Positions 25,484 through 35,867 of a stretch of DNA of 64,000 nucleotides are shown here, piece after piece. Each line of letters starts with the position of its first letter. The first letter of the stretch is position 1. The notes beneath the pieces are model-generated. The model ran no database searches. It saw nothing but the letters and a program-made list of their open reading frames with translations, and had not been told where the DNA came from. Source of the DNA: Emydura subglobosa (taxonomy: Eukaryota > Chordata > Testudines > Chelidae); assembly GCA_007922225.1 (NCBI GenBank), contig ML679966.1, forward strand, positions 53,735,870 through 53,799,869, read 5' to 3'. A program made the translations under genes and the position numbers.

Positions 25484-25519
<36 letters not shown>

Positions 25520-27379
25520 ACAAACACACAAGATGTCCAGGGAAAATGAAAATAAAAAAAATACAATTTTTGTAATGAACTGTCATTTTCCTTTGACACA
25601 TCATAATACAATTCTAGTTCCATAGCATCTGTAAAGAATAGATGTCATTCAGTTTCTTGGGCAGAACAGCAGTTTACTCAATGAAAAGGAAAGACGTAAT
25701 AGTTAAGAGTCATTTCAGAGAATGGCTTTTTAAAAAAATCTGAAACAATGTGGAAAAAATGGTACAGCAACTATTTTCCTAAAAGATGCCCTCAATTAAA
25801 AAATATACCTCAGTGTCAGCTTTTATCTTATAGAACATTTTTAAAATTTCCCAGTTCTTTTTCTAAAAAGGTTAAAAATCCATTGTGTTTGACTATTTAG
25901 AATGAACATTTATAATTTTGCTTTAATTGGATTGGTACATGTCAGATATTGGATTGCCTTTCCTACTGCATTTTGTACATAAATATAGCTAACAATGCAT
26001 CACAGAATGGGGCTCAGGAAATCACAGAAAAATTCCAAGGACTTTTTGTAATAATGCAAGGAGCATTCATTTTGAATACAGAACTATATCCAAGGTTTAC
26101 TAGGCTCTTTTTCTAAATGAAATAATGTAAGACTAATTGAATAGCAAAAGACCATACTGCTTGTAAATATCATCAGGTTGTATTGTTTCTAAAGAATGTG
26201 GTAATCTTACTCTGTCAGGTAATCTAAAATGTTGCTGAGATAAAATGAAGGAGCTGTTAATGAATAAACAGTAGTCCACTTGAGGGGTATGTGTAATGAT
26301 ACATTTAATTTTAAAACTGAACACACCTACCTTTGTTAAACTTCAGTGTGTGTTCAGTGTGATTTGTTCAGGAATTCTTGATTAGGGAAAGAGACCTAAA
26401 TGTAGATGTTTACTTTCCAAAACAAAAAACTTCTAGCAACTACATTATAGTAGAAAGAAGAAGAAAGTAATCTTGTGGAAGTGTGTATATATACCAAGAA
26501 TCACTGGTTGAGACAAGCCCAATTTCATGCAACTTTTCTCTGAATCCTCATGAGGCTGGTATTTAATTAATTGTTAGTTTTAAAGGCAATATCATAATTA
26601 TGGGTTTTGGGTTTTTTTATTTATTACAAGTGTTTTAACCTGAAACTCTGAATATAAAAATTGATCATGCTGATGACATTCATCATACAAGATATTGTTC
26701 ACTTAAGATGGATTTAAGGTAATAAAAGAGCAAGTTTTTGGTGAGCTTGGACAGAGCAAAGCAGTCCGTAATTAGAATTAGCTCTTCATGACCTTCTTTA
26801 GATTTGAGCACTGTATTGCAGTTCTATAGTAATCAAACCACTTATGTGCTAAGAAGATCTTTTGTGATGGGGAGATTAAATCTTCTTTTGTTGTGTGTAA
26901 AAAAACATTTTCCGCTTTCTGCTTTTAAAACCACCTGGAATGTCTTTCATGAGCACAGTGTTTCAAAGAGCAAGTTATAAAATTAATCATTACACTTTTT
27001 GCATGAGGATATTTAATATATTAATCCCGATTTTACAGATGAAAACTAGTAAATTTGGTTAGCTGGTTGGGGAAACAAAAAAGGGAGTAGGCACCAATAT
27101 TCCGACTGAATGATAAGAATTGCTCCTGGCACTTTTACTACATCAAGTGTATTCTTCTGGGCAAATAACTTGGATCTTCTAGATACCATTGCTTGAATTC
27201 AGCACTAGATAACTTCTAATTTTATTCTTTAAAATAAATTAAGGAGTCCTCTCATATAGAAATAACATATTAAAATAAAAGGGGTGCAGTGAGAAAGAAG
27301 CAATTATCTACATTTCCTTACAGTGTTCAGTTACAATGAATTTGGAAATTATTTGGACAGCACTGTCACAAGTATTGGC
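23726..27379 (+). other. Intron with a GT microsatellite
   Basis: Mostly AT-rich. A (GT)n tract lies at 25487-25518 and makes Val-Cys and Thr-His ORF artefacts in this area. The open frame at 25131-25433 (100 aa) has no recognisable domain. No gene is supported. Confidence 0.45.
25487..25518. repeat. (GT)n microsatellite
   Basis: About 16 uninterrupted GT units. Confidence 0.95.
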
Positions 27380-27659
27380 CTTTCATGGGAGTCAGGGACT
27401 AGCCTACCTGTGATAGGCTTTGGTGGGGAGAATGAGCTGGGCAGATCAAGGCACTGCAGGGCGAATACCCCGAGAGAAAAGGGGTGGAGCCAGGACAGGA
27501 GAGGCCAGTGTAAAAGGCCGGCCTAGCAGCTCAGTCAGGGGGAAGCTGCTGCGGGAGGCAGATGTGTCTCCCCAGAGGCTGCGGTCCGGGCCTGACCCAG
27601 GCCCTGCGGATATTTGGAGCAATTGCTCTGCTGACTAGAGCCTCCAAAACCTGCCCGGA

Positions 27660-28124
27660 TTGCCAGGCCCGAGTGGCTGGGAGCAGCTACCCGAGCCCGC
27701 TGGGTGGGAGGAACTCCCTGAGGCCAGCCCTGATGTGGAGGACTCACAGGAGTGGACCGAACCGTGTGGATGGGAGGAACCTCTGGGACCCTGTGACCTG
27801 GAGGAGCTGCCCTCCATTGACGACCGGGAGGAGTTTCTGGACCTGCCACTGGTCGACGGTAAGGGACTTGTGGGTCTGCTGCTCGCCTTCTACCCCAGAG
27901 AGACTGGGAAGGAGACTGCTTCCTGCAGGTACCTGGGGACAGGGTGGGAGGAAGTAGCCCAGGGACAGCCGACTAAAGAGTGGCTGAGTGCGTGGTCAGA
28001 CCAGTCAGTGTGTTGTGGCTGGATCCCTGTTGACTCAGTGGCAAAATGCTTTGCCACTGATAGGGCCCTGGGCTGGGACGCAGGGGAGTCAGGTGGGCCT
28101 GCGTCCCCCTCCCCTCTTCCCTAA
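27660..28124 (+). CDS. Acidic GWEEL-repeat open frame inside the GC-rich block (hypothetical)
   Basis: The 154-aa frame contains short degenerate repeats of the type GWEQLPEPAGWEELPE, and then CGWEEPLGPCDLEELP. It is acidic, with no signal peptide, membrane segment or known domain. Four other long frames overlap it on both strands, as expected in GC-rich DNA, so coding is doubtful. The segment after residue about 66 follows a donor-like GGTAAGG, so only the repeat part may ever have been exonic. No function is proposed. Confidence 0.25.
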   Translation: MPGPSGWEQLPEPAGWEELPEASPDVEDSQEWTEPCGWEEPLGPCDLEELPSIDDREEFLDLPLVDGKGLVGLLLAFYPRETGKETASCRYLGTGWEEVAQGQPTKEWLSAWSDQSVCCGWIPVDSVAKCFATDRALGWDAGESGGPASPSPLP

Positions 28125-28195
28125 CCACCCCAGGAGTGCTTGGCTTCTCTGACCACCCGGAGGATACCAAGCTGTACCAGCCCCACCTGCCAATA

Positions 28196-28705
28196 AGACC
28201 AGGGGCTTTAGACCATTTTGCCTGCCCCTTCTGCTTGAGGGCCGGGGGCAATTGACTTTACCAGCCTTGCCCGGCTTGTGGGCCGGAGGCTGTAGACTAC
28301 TTTGCTCGCCCTGCCTATTGGAAAACCGGGAGCTATAAACTGCTTTGCCTGCCCCGCCCTGTTGGAAGGCTGGGGGCACCAGACTGCGTAACAGCCCCAC
28401 CTGTTGGAAGGCCGGGGCCTACAAACTGCTTGGGCCTGCCCCGCCCCGCATGAGGGCCGGGGGCTACAGCCTACCTTCGCCTGCCCCACCTTGCCTGAGG
28501 GCCGGGGGCACCAGACTGCTTAACAGCCCACCTGTTGGAAGGCCAGGGGCTATAGACTGCTTCGCCTGCCCTGCCCTGCCCTGCCCTGCCCCGCCTGAGG
28601 GCCAGGGGCAATAGACTGCTTGACCACCCTGCCTGTTAGAAGGTCGGGGCTACTGACCCCTTATCAGCCCTGCCCTATGGGAGGGCCAGAGGGCTACAGA
28701 CTGTG
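28196..28705. repeat. GC-rich minisatellite, about 11 units of about 46 bp
   Basis: Each degenerate unit reads roughly 'GCCTGCCC...TTGGAAGG', then 'CCGGGGGCTACAGACTGCTT'. Unit ends vary between 'tgagggccggggg' and 'ttggaaggccgggg'. Two longer stretches containing 'ggcaccagactg..taacagccc' show higher-order repetition. A short (CCTGC)n run sits at about 28565-28590. Unit length was estimated by eye. Confidence 0.75.
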
Positions 28706-28860
28706 GAGGAAGCCCGCCCCACCGGGGGTCGAGTTTAAAGACTGGTAACTGGCTCTGCTTAGTCCCCTAGACTAAGGCGCTGTGGCCTTCCTCGGAGCCT
28801 GGGCCCGAGGAAGGGTCGCGATGCCCCCGCTGGACTGTGTCACCAGCCTGTAGTAGTCCT

Positions 28861-29020
28861 CAATAATGTGGATTTGGTATGTGCTCTTTTTATGTCTTGC
28901 TTACTATACTATGTGATCTTAGGCCTTGTACAGAGTGTTGTTAAATACTTATTAAATGAACAGTCCATGATCATTTTATGGTTATGCACTGTCTTTCTGA
29001 GAGAGCACACCAATATTATT
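28861..29020 (+). other. Intron, nothing recognised
   Basis: Short unique-looking stretch between the GC-rich block and a MITE. Confidence 0.35.
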
Positions 29021-29320
29021 TAGGGTATAGCTACACTGCAAGCCCTACAGCAGGACACCTGCAATGCTTAAGCTATGCCACTATAATGTAGACACTTGCT
29101 ACAAAAGGGGAAGGAGTTTTTCCTTTTTTGTAGTAAATCCTAAATCCTCCTTGAGAGGAGTTAGCTAGGTTGACAGAAGAATTCTTCTGTCAATTTAGGT
29201 GCGTCTACACCTGGGGATAGGTTGACCTAACTACATTGTACAGGGTATAAAATTTTTCACAGCTGTGAGTGATGTAGGTAGGCCAATCTACATTTTAGGT
29301 ATAGACCAGCCCCTAGATTG
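29021..29320. mobile_element. hAT-like MITE, decayed
   Basis: It begins 'tagggtatagctacact' and ends 'tttaggtatagaccagccc'. The arms are roughly complementary, and internal 'tctacac' and 'gttgac' motifs are typical of a MITE family I recall from turtle genomes. No transposase is present and the target duplication is not clear. Confidence 0.5.
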
Positions 29321-29425
29321 TAGGCTCAGCCCCTTTTTTGTTCTTTTTGTCAGGGCCTAGCACAAAAGAGTTCTGGTACAAGACTGGGACTACAATAATA
29401 CAAATAAGTAATAATATTAAATTCA
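29318..29425 (+). mobile_element. SINE 3' tail remnant
   Basis: 'gattgtaggctcagcccc', then 'gggcctagcacaa', 'gttctggtacaagactggg' and 'aataatacaaataagtaat' follow the tail of the MIR-like SINE family. The TAA-rich end is recognisable. The ORFs crossing it (29313-29775) are incidental. Confidence 0.55.
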
Positions 29426-29580
29426 GAGCTGTTCTGACCCCATTGCATATGGTGACAAATTGTAGCATAGTTTCAGTGGAGGACAAGGTTAGATTACTCA
29501 TCTGCATTAAATCACTGTACTTTTCTTCCTCAGAATTTCCTTTAATACAGCAAATGTTTGCTGCTCAGGGATGGTTGTAT

Positions 29581-29777
29581 TCTTCTTTGAGTGCTTGCTT
29601 ATGTCAATTCCATTCTAGGTGTGTGCGTGCTCCTGTGCATGGCTACTGGAAATTTTTTCCCCTTAGCAGTAGCCGTAGGGCCGGCTCCGGTGCCCCCTGG
29701 AACCCTGCACGTATGCCACGGTATATGAGGTGCCACCGGCCCTTCGCCCCCTCAGTTCCTTCTTTTCGCCACTGACG
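29581..29777 (+). repeat. Copy A left inverted terminal repeat
   Basis: It starts TCTTTGAGTGCTTGCTTATG and runs to 'ccttcttttcgccactgac'. It is the inverted counterpart of 33866-34072. The outermost bases differ from the right end (GAGTGCTTGC versus GATGTGTTGC), the usual DIRS end asymmetry. Confidence 0.8.
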
Positions 29778-29907
29778 GTTGCTGGAACCTTGCTTTGCTT
29801 GCAGTCACAAGTACTTCAATTCCCCTCTTCTATTGTAGTTACTAATTAGGTTAATTAAGTAGTTCTTTGTTAATTAAATGCTGTTATTAGTAGTTAGTTA
29901 GTGTTAA

Positions 29908-31955
29908 GTGTTAGTCCTGTTAGGGACTTTGACTTGGGAGCGGGGCATGCCCTGCTGTCTGGGCTTCAAGTCCTGCACAGTTTGTGGCAAGCCCTTCCTG
30001 CTCAGTGACCCCCACGAGAGCTGTCTGAAGTGTTTGGGGGAGTCACATCGAAAGGACAAATGTAAAATTTGCAAGGGCTTCAGGCTGAAGACTCAGAAAG
30101 AAAGGGAGATCTGCCTGAAAGCCCTTCTTATGGAGGTGGCATTGAGACCGGCCCCGGAGCCGCCACGTTCAGCCTCGGGGCCAAGCACATCGTCAGTGCA
30201 GAGCGCCCTGCTAGCACTGGAAGCATTGCGGCACCCACCTTCTTATCCTCCACAAAAAAGGCAGAAGAAGCAGCGCCTGGACAGAGATCGCTCCCCTGCA
30301 CCGAAGAAGAGCAGAGATGCAGGGTCAACCAAGGGCACCTTCCAGCTGGCTGCGCCGGGGCATTCGGCGCAGGACTCGCCATTTAGGACTCCGAGCCCTC
30401 CGAGAGAGACCCCCCGGATGCTAGGGAGCGGAAGGAGATCCCTCCAGCTCACACTGCTGTCAACGCTGGAGGCGCTCCAGGCAGTGAGGGTTATGATTAC
30501 TCTCCTCCTGCTGCCCACTCCTAAGCCTGTCCTGATGCTGGGGAGAGACAAGGTGCCAGTTTCAAGGGAGAAGCCTGCGATGGGACCCCCTCACTGGCTG
30601 CACCGGCCACCTGAGTCCCAGAGGGCAGGTTGCCAAGGAGAAGGTCCTTGCTGTGGAGACACAGATCCCCGAGATTCTGATCCCTGTCACCGGCACCGGG
30701 TCGAGCCGACAGCTGTGTGGCACCATACATGTTGGTCTCTGGAAAGGGAGAGCGGCAGATCCAGATTGCTGGCACGGAGGGACTCTGTGTGCCGATCCCG
30801 GTCTCTGATGCTGAGGTCCCCGCGAGAGCAGAGCCATTCCACCTCCCCGGCAGCAAATGTCTCCCCTGCGACAGCCAGGTGCCAAAGCTGGTCACCGTCG
30901 GCGCCGGGTTCACCTGCACGTGGCTGGCACCACTGCAGTTCCCTGGCTCTGGGGCGCTCTTTGACCTCCTGGTGGGAATCTCTGTGGTACTGCGCAGCGC
31001 ATTCCCAGCGCCGATCCTCAAGGTTGTGTTCTTCGATGCCCCGCACCTGCCGCCATGCTGCAAACACCGTTATCGCTGCCACCAACCTCCAAAAAGGCAG
31101 AGAAGAAATAATACATCCCTGCAAAATGGTTTGAGTATCTCTTCACACGCATCACTGGGCTCTTTGGTAGTGGCAACTGCAAATGAGAGGACAGGCAGGG
31201 CCAGCCCAGCTCCACAACAAAGAATAAAGACTACAAAAAGCTGGATTTATTCGGCGAAAAGATTTATTCTATGGCCAGCCTGCAATTTAGAACTGCTAAC
31301 CAGCAAGCACTGTTAGGGAAATATAATTATAATCTCTTGGACTGCCTGAAGTGCTTTGGTGAGGCACTATTCCAGGACCAGGCATTGGATCTAATCGCTC
31401 CTGGAGGAAGATAGATCAGTGGCAGGGTGGCTATGCAGGCAGCCTCGGATGCAGCTGATTCGGCGGCAAGAGTTATGTGTTTGGCCATGGCCATGTGGCG
31501 CTGTTCGTGGCTGCAGTCCTCTGGTCTGTCCCAAGAAATGCAGCAATCCTCCAGGACCTGCCGTTCAGTGGGTCTGCACTCTTTTCGGACCAGACGGATG
31601 CTAAGCTGCATGGTCTGAAGGACTCTAGGGCCACCTTATGTTCTCTGGGTCTCTACATACCTCAGGTCTCAAGACGGCAGTTCTGCTCTCAGCAACAGCA
31701 GCAGCAGCAGGCCAGATACCAGGCCCCGCATTTTGGTGCCTATGGGAGGAGGGACAGAGATAGGAGCTTGAGGAGGCGCAGATCAACCTCCTCCTCAGGC
31801 CAGCAACAGGGCCCCTTGGGGCATCCGGCTGGCAGCGCCAGCCATTTTGATGGTGCACCTGAGGATGGCCTACCAGCTTCCAATCAGGATCCTCCCTCCC
31901 TGCAGTTTATGAATTGTCTCGTGCCCTTCCTTCCCGAGTGGGTCCATATTACATA
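29908..31955 (+). pseudogene. Copy A Gag-like gene (broken)
   Basis: The first frame is open from a GTG at 29908 to 31134 (408 aa); no ATG was chosen because none precedes the conserved part. Residues 23-55 hold a Cys/His cluster: C23-x2-C26-x9-H36-x2-C39-x2-C42-x4-H47-x4-C52-x2-C55. It is preserved with identical spacing in copy C and suggests a metal-binding fold. The cluster and its 'DPHxSCLKCLGE' core match the N-terminal ORF of vertebrate DIRS elements. Beyond about residue 180 the correct frame is lost. Homology to copy C resumes in other frames near 31.1 kb (an 'RKYYIPAKWFEYLFTH'-type segment) and 31.4-31.95 kb. The product would be a nucleocapsid-like protein. Confidence 0.75.
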
Positions 31956-32099
31956 AGGCTGCTGGGTCCTTGGTATTGTCGAAAGGGGCTATCCCCTGCA
32001 GTTTTCTCCCTCCCATTTCACCTCTCTTCCCCATCCCTCTTCAGGGATCCCTGTCATGAGCAACTTCTCGGGCAGGAGGAGGAGAGCCTCCTCAGATTG

Positions 32100-32480
32100 A
32101 GGGCAGTAGAGGAAGTTCCACCAGATAGGAGGGGGAAAGGCTTTTACTCTGGTACTTCCTCATTTCCAAGGCGAAAGGGAGCCTCAGATAAGTTGAACAA
32201 ATTCCTCAGAAGGCTCAAATTCTTCATGGTCTTCCTAACCTCCATCATTCCCTTCCTGGAGACTGGTATGCCACCCTCGACCTGAAGGACGCATATTTTC
32301 ATATTGCAATTTTTACTGGCCACAGGTGGTTTCTTCAATTTTTTTGTGGGCCGTTCCCATTTCCAGTTTATGGCCCTTCCATTTGGCCTTTCTTCACAAA
32401 GTGTGTGGCGGTTGTAGCCGCACACCTCAGGCCACAAGGAATGCAAATATACCCATATCTGGATGACTGGCTAATCAAGG
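32100..32480 (+). pseudogene. Copy A reverse transcriptase fragment with intact YLDD
   Basis: Frame-corrected reading gives DLKDAYFHIAIF (from 32279), 'FQFMALPFGL', and PYLDDWLIKG with the catalytic YLDD at 32456-32467. These correspond to RT motifs A, B-region and C of DIRS polymerases. At least one frameshift separates the 'KFLRRLKFF' segment (ending 32284) from motif A, and another lies around 32400. Downstream, the thumb and RNase H region is deleted. Confidence 0.75.
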
Positions 32481-32599
32481 GCAGGTCCTGGTCCTAGGTC
32501 TACCCAGGTCCAGGCCAACCTCAACCTAGCGAGAGCTGCCTGTCAGCGCCTAGGACTGATGGTGAATGACACCCCAATAGAGCTGCCTCACTGGCACAA

Positions 32600-33720
32600 T
32601 CTCCTCTCCCAGGACCAGGGTTGGTTACTATATCCAGACCTGAAACTGACGGCGTGGGGGCTACGTGGTTGAACCTGGAGGAAAAAAGCCTGTTCGTCTC
32701 AAGTGTGGTTTGTTCTAATGGGTAGCAGGAAACCTTCCACTAGAATATTATATCTAGCTAAGTGGACACGGCTCACCTGCTCTGCATGTCCCGGGGTGTC
32801 TTGGACTAGCAGGTCTCGATCCAAACGATTTTAGACTACCTGTTACACCTTAAGCTGCAGGGTCTAGCTTTTGCCTCGCTGAGGGTGCATCTGGTGGCTA
32901 TTTCCAGTTTTCACCTCTCGCCCCTCCCCCCCCGATCCATGGGAAGTTGGTGTTTTCCCATGATATGGTAGTCAGGTTCATGAAGGGCATAGAGAGGCTC
33001 TACCCTTAAGTTAGGGATCCACTTCTTCCCTGGGATCTAAATTTGGCGCTCGCTAACGCCCCATTCAAGCCTTTAGCCACTATCCCTTGTTATTGCTATC
33101 CTGGAAGGTGGCCTTTCTGGTAGCGATCATTTCGGCTAGAAGGGTATCTGAGATTAGGGTGCTTACCTTGGAACTGCCATATACGGTTTTTTATAAGGAT
33201 AAGGTCTGGTTGTGGCTGTCACCTGGCATTCTTGCCCAAAGTGGTGTCTCAATTTCATTTTAATCAGGACATTTTCCTACCTGTTTTCTTTCCAAAACTC
33301 CATGCCTTGGACGAGGAACGTTGTTGGCATATGCTTGATGTACAGAGGGCCCTAGCATTCTACATAGAGCAGACAAAGTCATTCCGTAAGTCCACGCAAC
33401 TCTTGGTTGCAGTGACTGACAGGATGAAAGGCTCACTTGTTTCAGCGCAGAGAATCTCCTCGTGGATAATCTCCTGTATTAGGTTCTGCTACGAGCAGGC
33501 AAAGGTTCTTCTCCCGGGGGCAGTTACAGCTCATTCTACCAGGGCGCAGGCTTCATTGGTGGCTTTTCTGGTTCAGGTGCCTATTCACGACATAGCAGGC
33601 TGCTACCTGGTCCACGGTGCCCACCTTTGCCTCCCATTACACCATCGTTCAGCAAGCTAGAGATGACGCCAGCTTCGGCAAGACAGTGCTGCAGACATTC
33701 ACCGATGATCTCCGATCCCA
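32600..33720 (+). pseudogene. Copy A tyrosine recombinase (broken, catalytic residues mostly visible)
   Basis: DIRS elements integrate with a tyrosine recombinase. An N-terminal segment 'LDYLLHLKLQGL' to 'LRVHLVAISSF' lies near 32.83-32.92 kb. The box I arginine is seen in 'SARRVSEIRVLT' (33132-33167). The 142-aa frame from 33232 holds 'FYIEQTKSFRKSTQLLV', 'RISSWIISCIRFCYEQA' and the HxxR motif in 'TAHSTRAQ' (about 33529-33552). After a one-base shift, 'TFASHYTIVQQARDDA' supplies the candidate nucleophilic Tyr (33638-33640). Stops occur upstream. The copy is inactive but is the best recombinase of the three. Confidence 0.75.
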
Positions 33721-33742
33721 CCTCCAAGGTATTGCTTGGGAG

Positions 33743-33845
33743 TCACCTAGAATGGAATCGACATGAGCAAGCACTCGAAGAAGAAAAGATGATTACTTAC
33801 CTTGTAACTGTTGTTCTTCAAGATGTGTTGCTAATGTCCATTCCA
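33743..33845 (+). repeat. Copy A internal complementary region (ICR)
   Basis: Bases 33743-33784 are the near-perfect complement of the left end (CACCTAGAATGGAAT, then GAGCAAGCACTCGAAGAA). The next part (ACTTACCTTGTAACTG, then TTCTTCAAGATGTGTTGC) is complementary to the extreme right end. One internal segment thus carries the complement of both ends joined together, as in the DIRS circular-intermediate model. Confidence 0.8.
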
Positions 33846-33865
33846 TTACCTGTTCCCATTGTCAG

Positions 33866-34072
33866 AGTTGACGGCAAGAAGGAACTGAGGGGGCCTGGGG
33901 CCGGCGATGTCTCATATACCGTGGCATGTGCATGGGGCGCCAGAGCCAGCCCTATGGATACTGCTAAGGGGAAAAAATTTCCGGTAACTGTGCACGGGAG
34001 TGCACATACACCTAGAATGGAATGGATATGAGCAACACATCTTGAAGAACAGCAGTTACAAGATAAGTAACC
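33866..34072 (+). repeat. Copy A right inverted terminal repeat
   Basis: It runs from 'gttgacggcaagaaggaa' to 'agttacaagataagtaacc' and is the inverted counterpart of 29581-29777, with an extra outer extension (CTTGAAGAACAGC and onward) absent from the left end. Confidence 0.8.
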
Positions 34073-35624
34073 GCCTTTTATGATGCAGAAATATTTGTAT
34101 AAAATGGACAATCCAAAATTCTGAAAAGCAGAAGAATACTTTAATGAGTTTGCATTTGCCACATAAGGCCTGACCCCATTGGGCATTGTGTCATGTCCAT
34201 AATTTTAAAGTGGTGAAACAGGATGGAATCACAAGAAAGTTAGCTTAAATCAAATACATGGAAATAGTTATTTCACTCTAATCATGGCGCATTTTGCATA
34301 AACCTTGTAAGATGCTGTAGAATGCATTCTTGCCGATGTAGTTGTTCTTACTATCAGTAAGTACTATCAGTAATAGTGACGACAGTGAAACTGAAAATAA
34401 CATGTTTTCACAGTTATGATTCACCTCTGTTATTCTCTTTGAGACAAATACTAGGTTGCATTGGAAAGTTACTTTTCTTAAGTGTGTGAATGTGCATGCA
34501 GGTACTGTATTAATACAATAATATTTTTATCCATAAAGACCTTATAGTATAGAAAGCATAGATTACAAAAAATTTGTTCCAAATCTGATTTTTTTTCAAC
34601 AATAGGCAATTTTCTTCCATGACTTGATTATGTATGTCTGCCTCCCTTTCAAGCACCACACATTCTGGTCAGGTTTTGTTGGTATCAGTGGAGACACAAT
34701 GAAGACTTCTATTTTGCACAGTCTTATCTTAATGTTTTTCACTATTTTGAGGAAGGTGAGGAGAAGAGTAGATCCATCCCCATCTCTCCATAATAAACTA
34801 TTGCTGTAAAGAAGCCCAAAGGAATGTTTTGATTAAATGGAGTTTTTTTATTTCTGTAATAGCTTACAAAATAGCATGTCATCAGAGAAATATGGTCATT
34901 CAGAAGCTACAGTGAAATTAGACAGTTTTTCAGTCCATTTATCAAAATGATTGCAGTTTTGTTTTTAAGGCAGGTGAAATGAGAAATAGTGAGCAAAATT
35001 CATCTGTATCCAGAGTACTTTAACAGCATTAATACCAAACTGCTGGCTATTACACTACCTCCACAAGAGAGTTTGAAACTTAAAGAATTGATTTTGGGCT
35101 AAAAATATCTCTGGTTTTCTATCAACTCCTATTTCTTAGTCAGGCAGTCCCCTTCCTCCAAACTCTTTTTTTATGGTTTGCCATCCCTCACTTTTGTTTC
35201 TTTTTTTAATAATTGCTTATAAAATAATATCTTTGGGGAGAAAGGAAAAGCCAACATATTACATATTCCTTGGAGAAAGTCATTAAATACAACAGGATCT
35301 GTTTAACAGTAACTCAACTTGCAACCCCTTTTCAAGATGAATCTAAAAGCATAATCTCAATTAAATTTCAATTGGCTCAAGGTCTTTGAACAACCTCAAG
35401 GTCACTTCCTAACCCAGATTGTACACATGAAACCTAGCCTGCCAACATGGAGTATTCTAGATCAACTGTTGAGTCCTTGTAGCCTGAAAAGGAACAGTAG
35501 AAACATACATAACATAAGAGAAAATAAGCTAAAAATTAAAAAAAACCAAAGCCTCTGGTATAAATAGGATGCACTTAGAAATGTTATTCTTTTCTACTTC
35601 AGTTAAATTTATTTGAGAGGAAGG
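34073..35624 (+). other. Intron between DIRS copy A and a SINE
   Basis: AT-rich sequence without a recognised gene or clear repeat. Confidence 0.4.
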
Positions 35625-35867
35625 TCTTGTGGTTATGACTGGAACTTGGGTCTGGGTTCAGTTACCAGCTCTGCCACAGACTCCCTGTGTCACCTCAGGC
35701 AAATCACTTAATTTCCCTTTATCTTAATTCTACATCTGTAAAAAAGGGATTATACCTCCTTCTCCCTTTTACTACCATGCTCCCTTGTTCATCTTATCTA
35801 TTTTGAATGTGAGCTCTTTTGGGCAGGGATTCTCTTTTAATATAAATATGAACAGCATGTAGTATGT
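35625..35867 (+). mobile_element. MIR/CORE-type SINE, nearly complete
   Basis: The tRNA-derived head ('ggtcttgtggttatgac', 'gggttcagttacc') is followed by the CORE region ('ctctgccacagactccctgtg', 'caaatcacttaattt', 'ctacatctgtaaaaaaggg') and the tail ('gagctcttttgggcaggga'). It is plus-oriented, about 240 bp, and is the best-preserved SINE in the window. It abuts a CR1. Confidence 0.75.

Larger units (their letters stand above)
27380..28860 (+). mobile_element. GC-rich retroelement-derived block, probably LTR/leader of an ERV or Gypsy-like element
   Basis: This 1.5-kb block is far more GC-rich than the surrounding intron and is a discrete insertion. Its 5' half encodes an acidic, Trp/Pro-rich repeat frame, and its 3' half is a minisatellite. 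It then reads into a unique 3' segment ending about 'gaccgtgtca'-like at 28840 ('ctgtgtcacca'). A donor-like GGTAAGG occurs at 27858-27864. The type of element is inferred from memory of similar turtle repeats; termini and target duplication are not resolved. Confidence 0.4.
29581..34072 (+). mobile_element. DIRS retrotransposon copy A (about 4.5 kb, internally deleted)
   Basis: It has inverted terminal repeats and an internal complementary region just inside the right end, both diagnostic of DIRS elements. The order is Gag-like ORF, reverse transcriptase, tyrosine recombinase. Compared with copy B, about 1 kb between the RT active site and the 'LLSQDQGWLLYPDL' segment is missing, removing RNase H. 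Frameshifts and stops break all three coding regions, so the copy is dead. No target duplication is seen, as expected for recombinase-mediated insertion. It lies in the same orientation as copies B and C. Confidence 0.85.

Noticed and set aside
25239..25625. ORFs with Val-Cys or Thr-His repeats
   Set aside because: They are translations of the GT microsatellite at 25487-25518.
27535..28614. Host protein-coding gene in the GC-rich block
   Set aside because: Long frames occur in nearly all phases, as expected for GC-rich repeats. There is no known domain, and the block looks like an inserted repeat.
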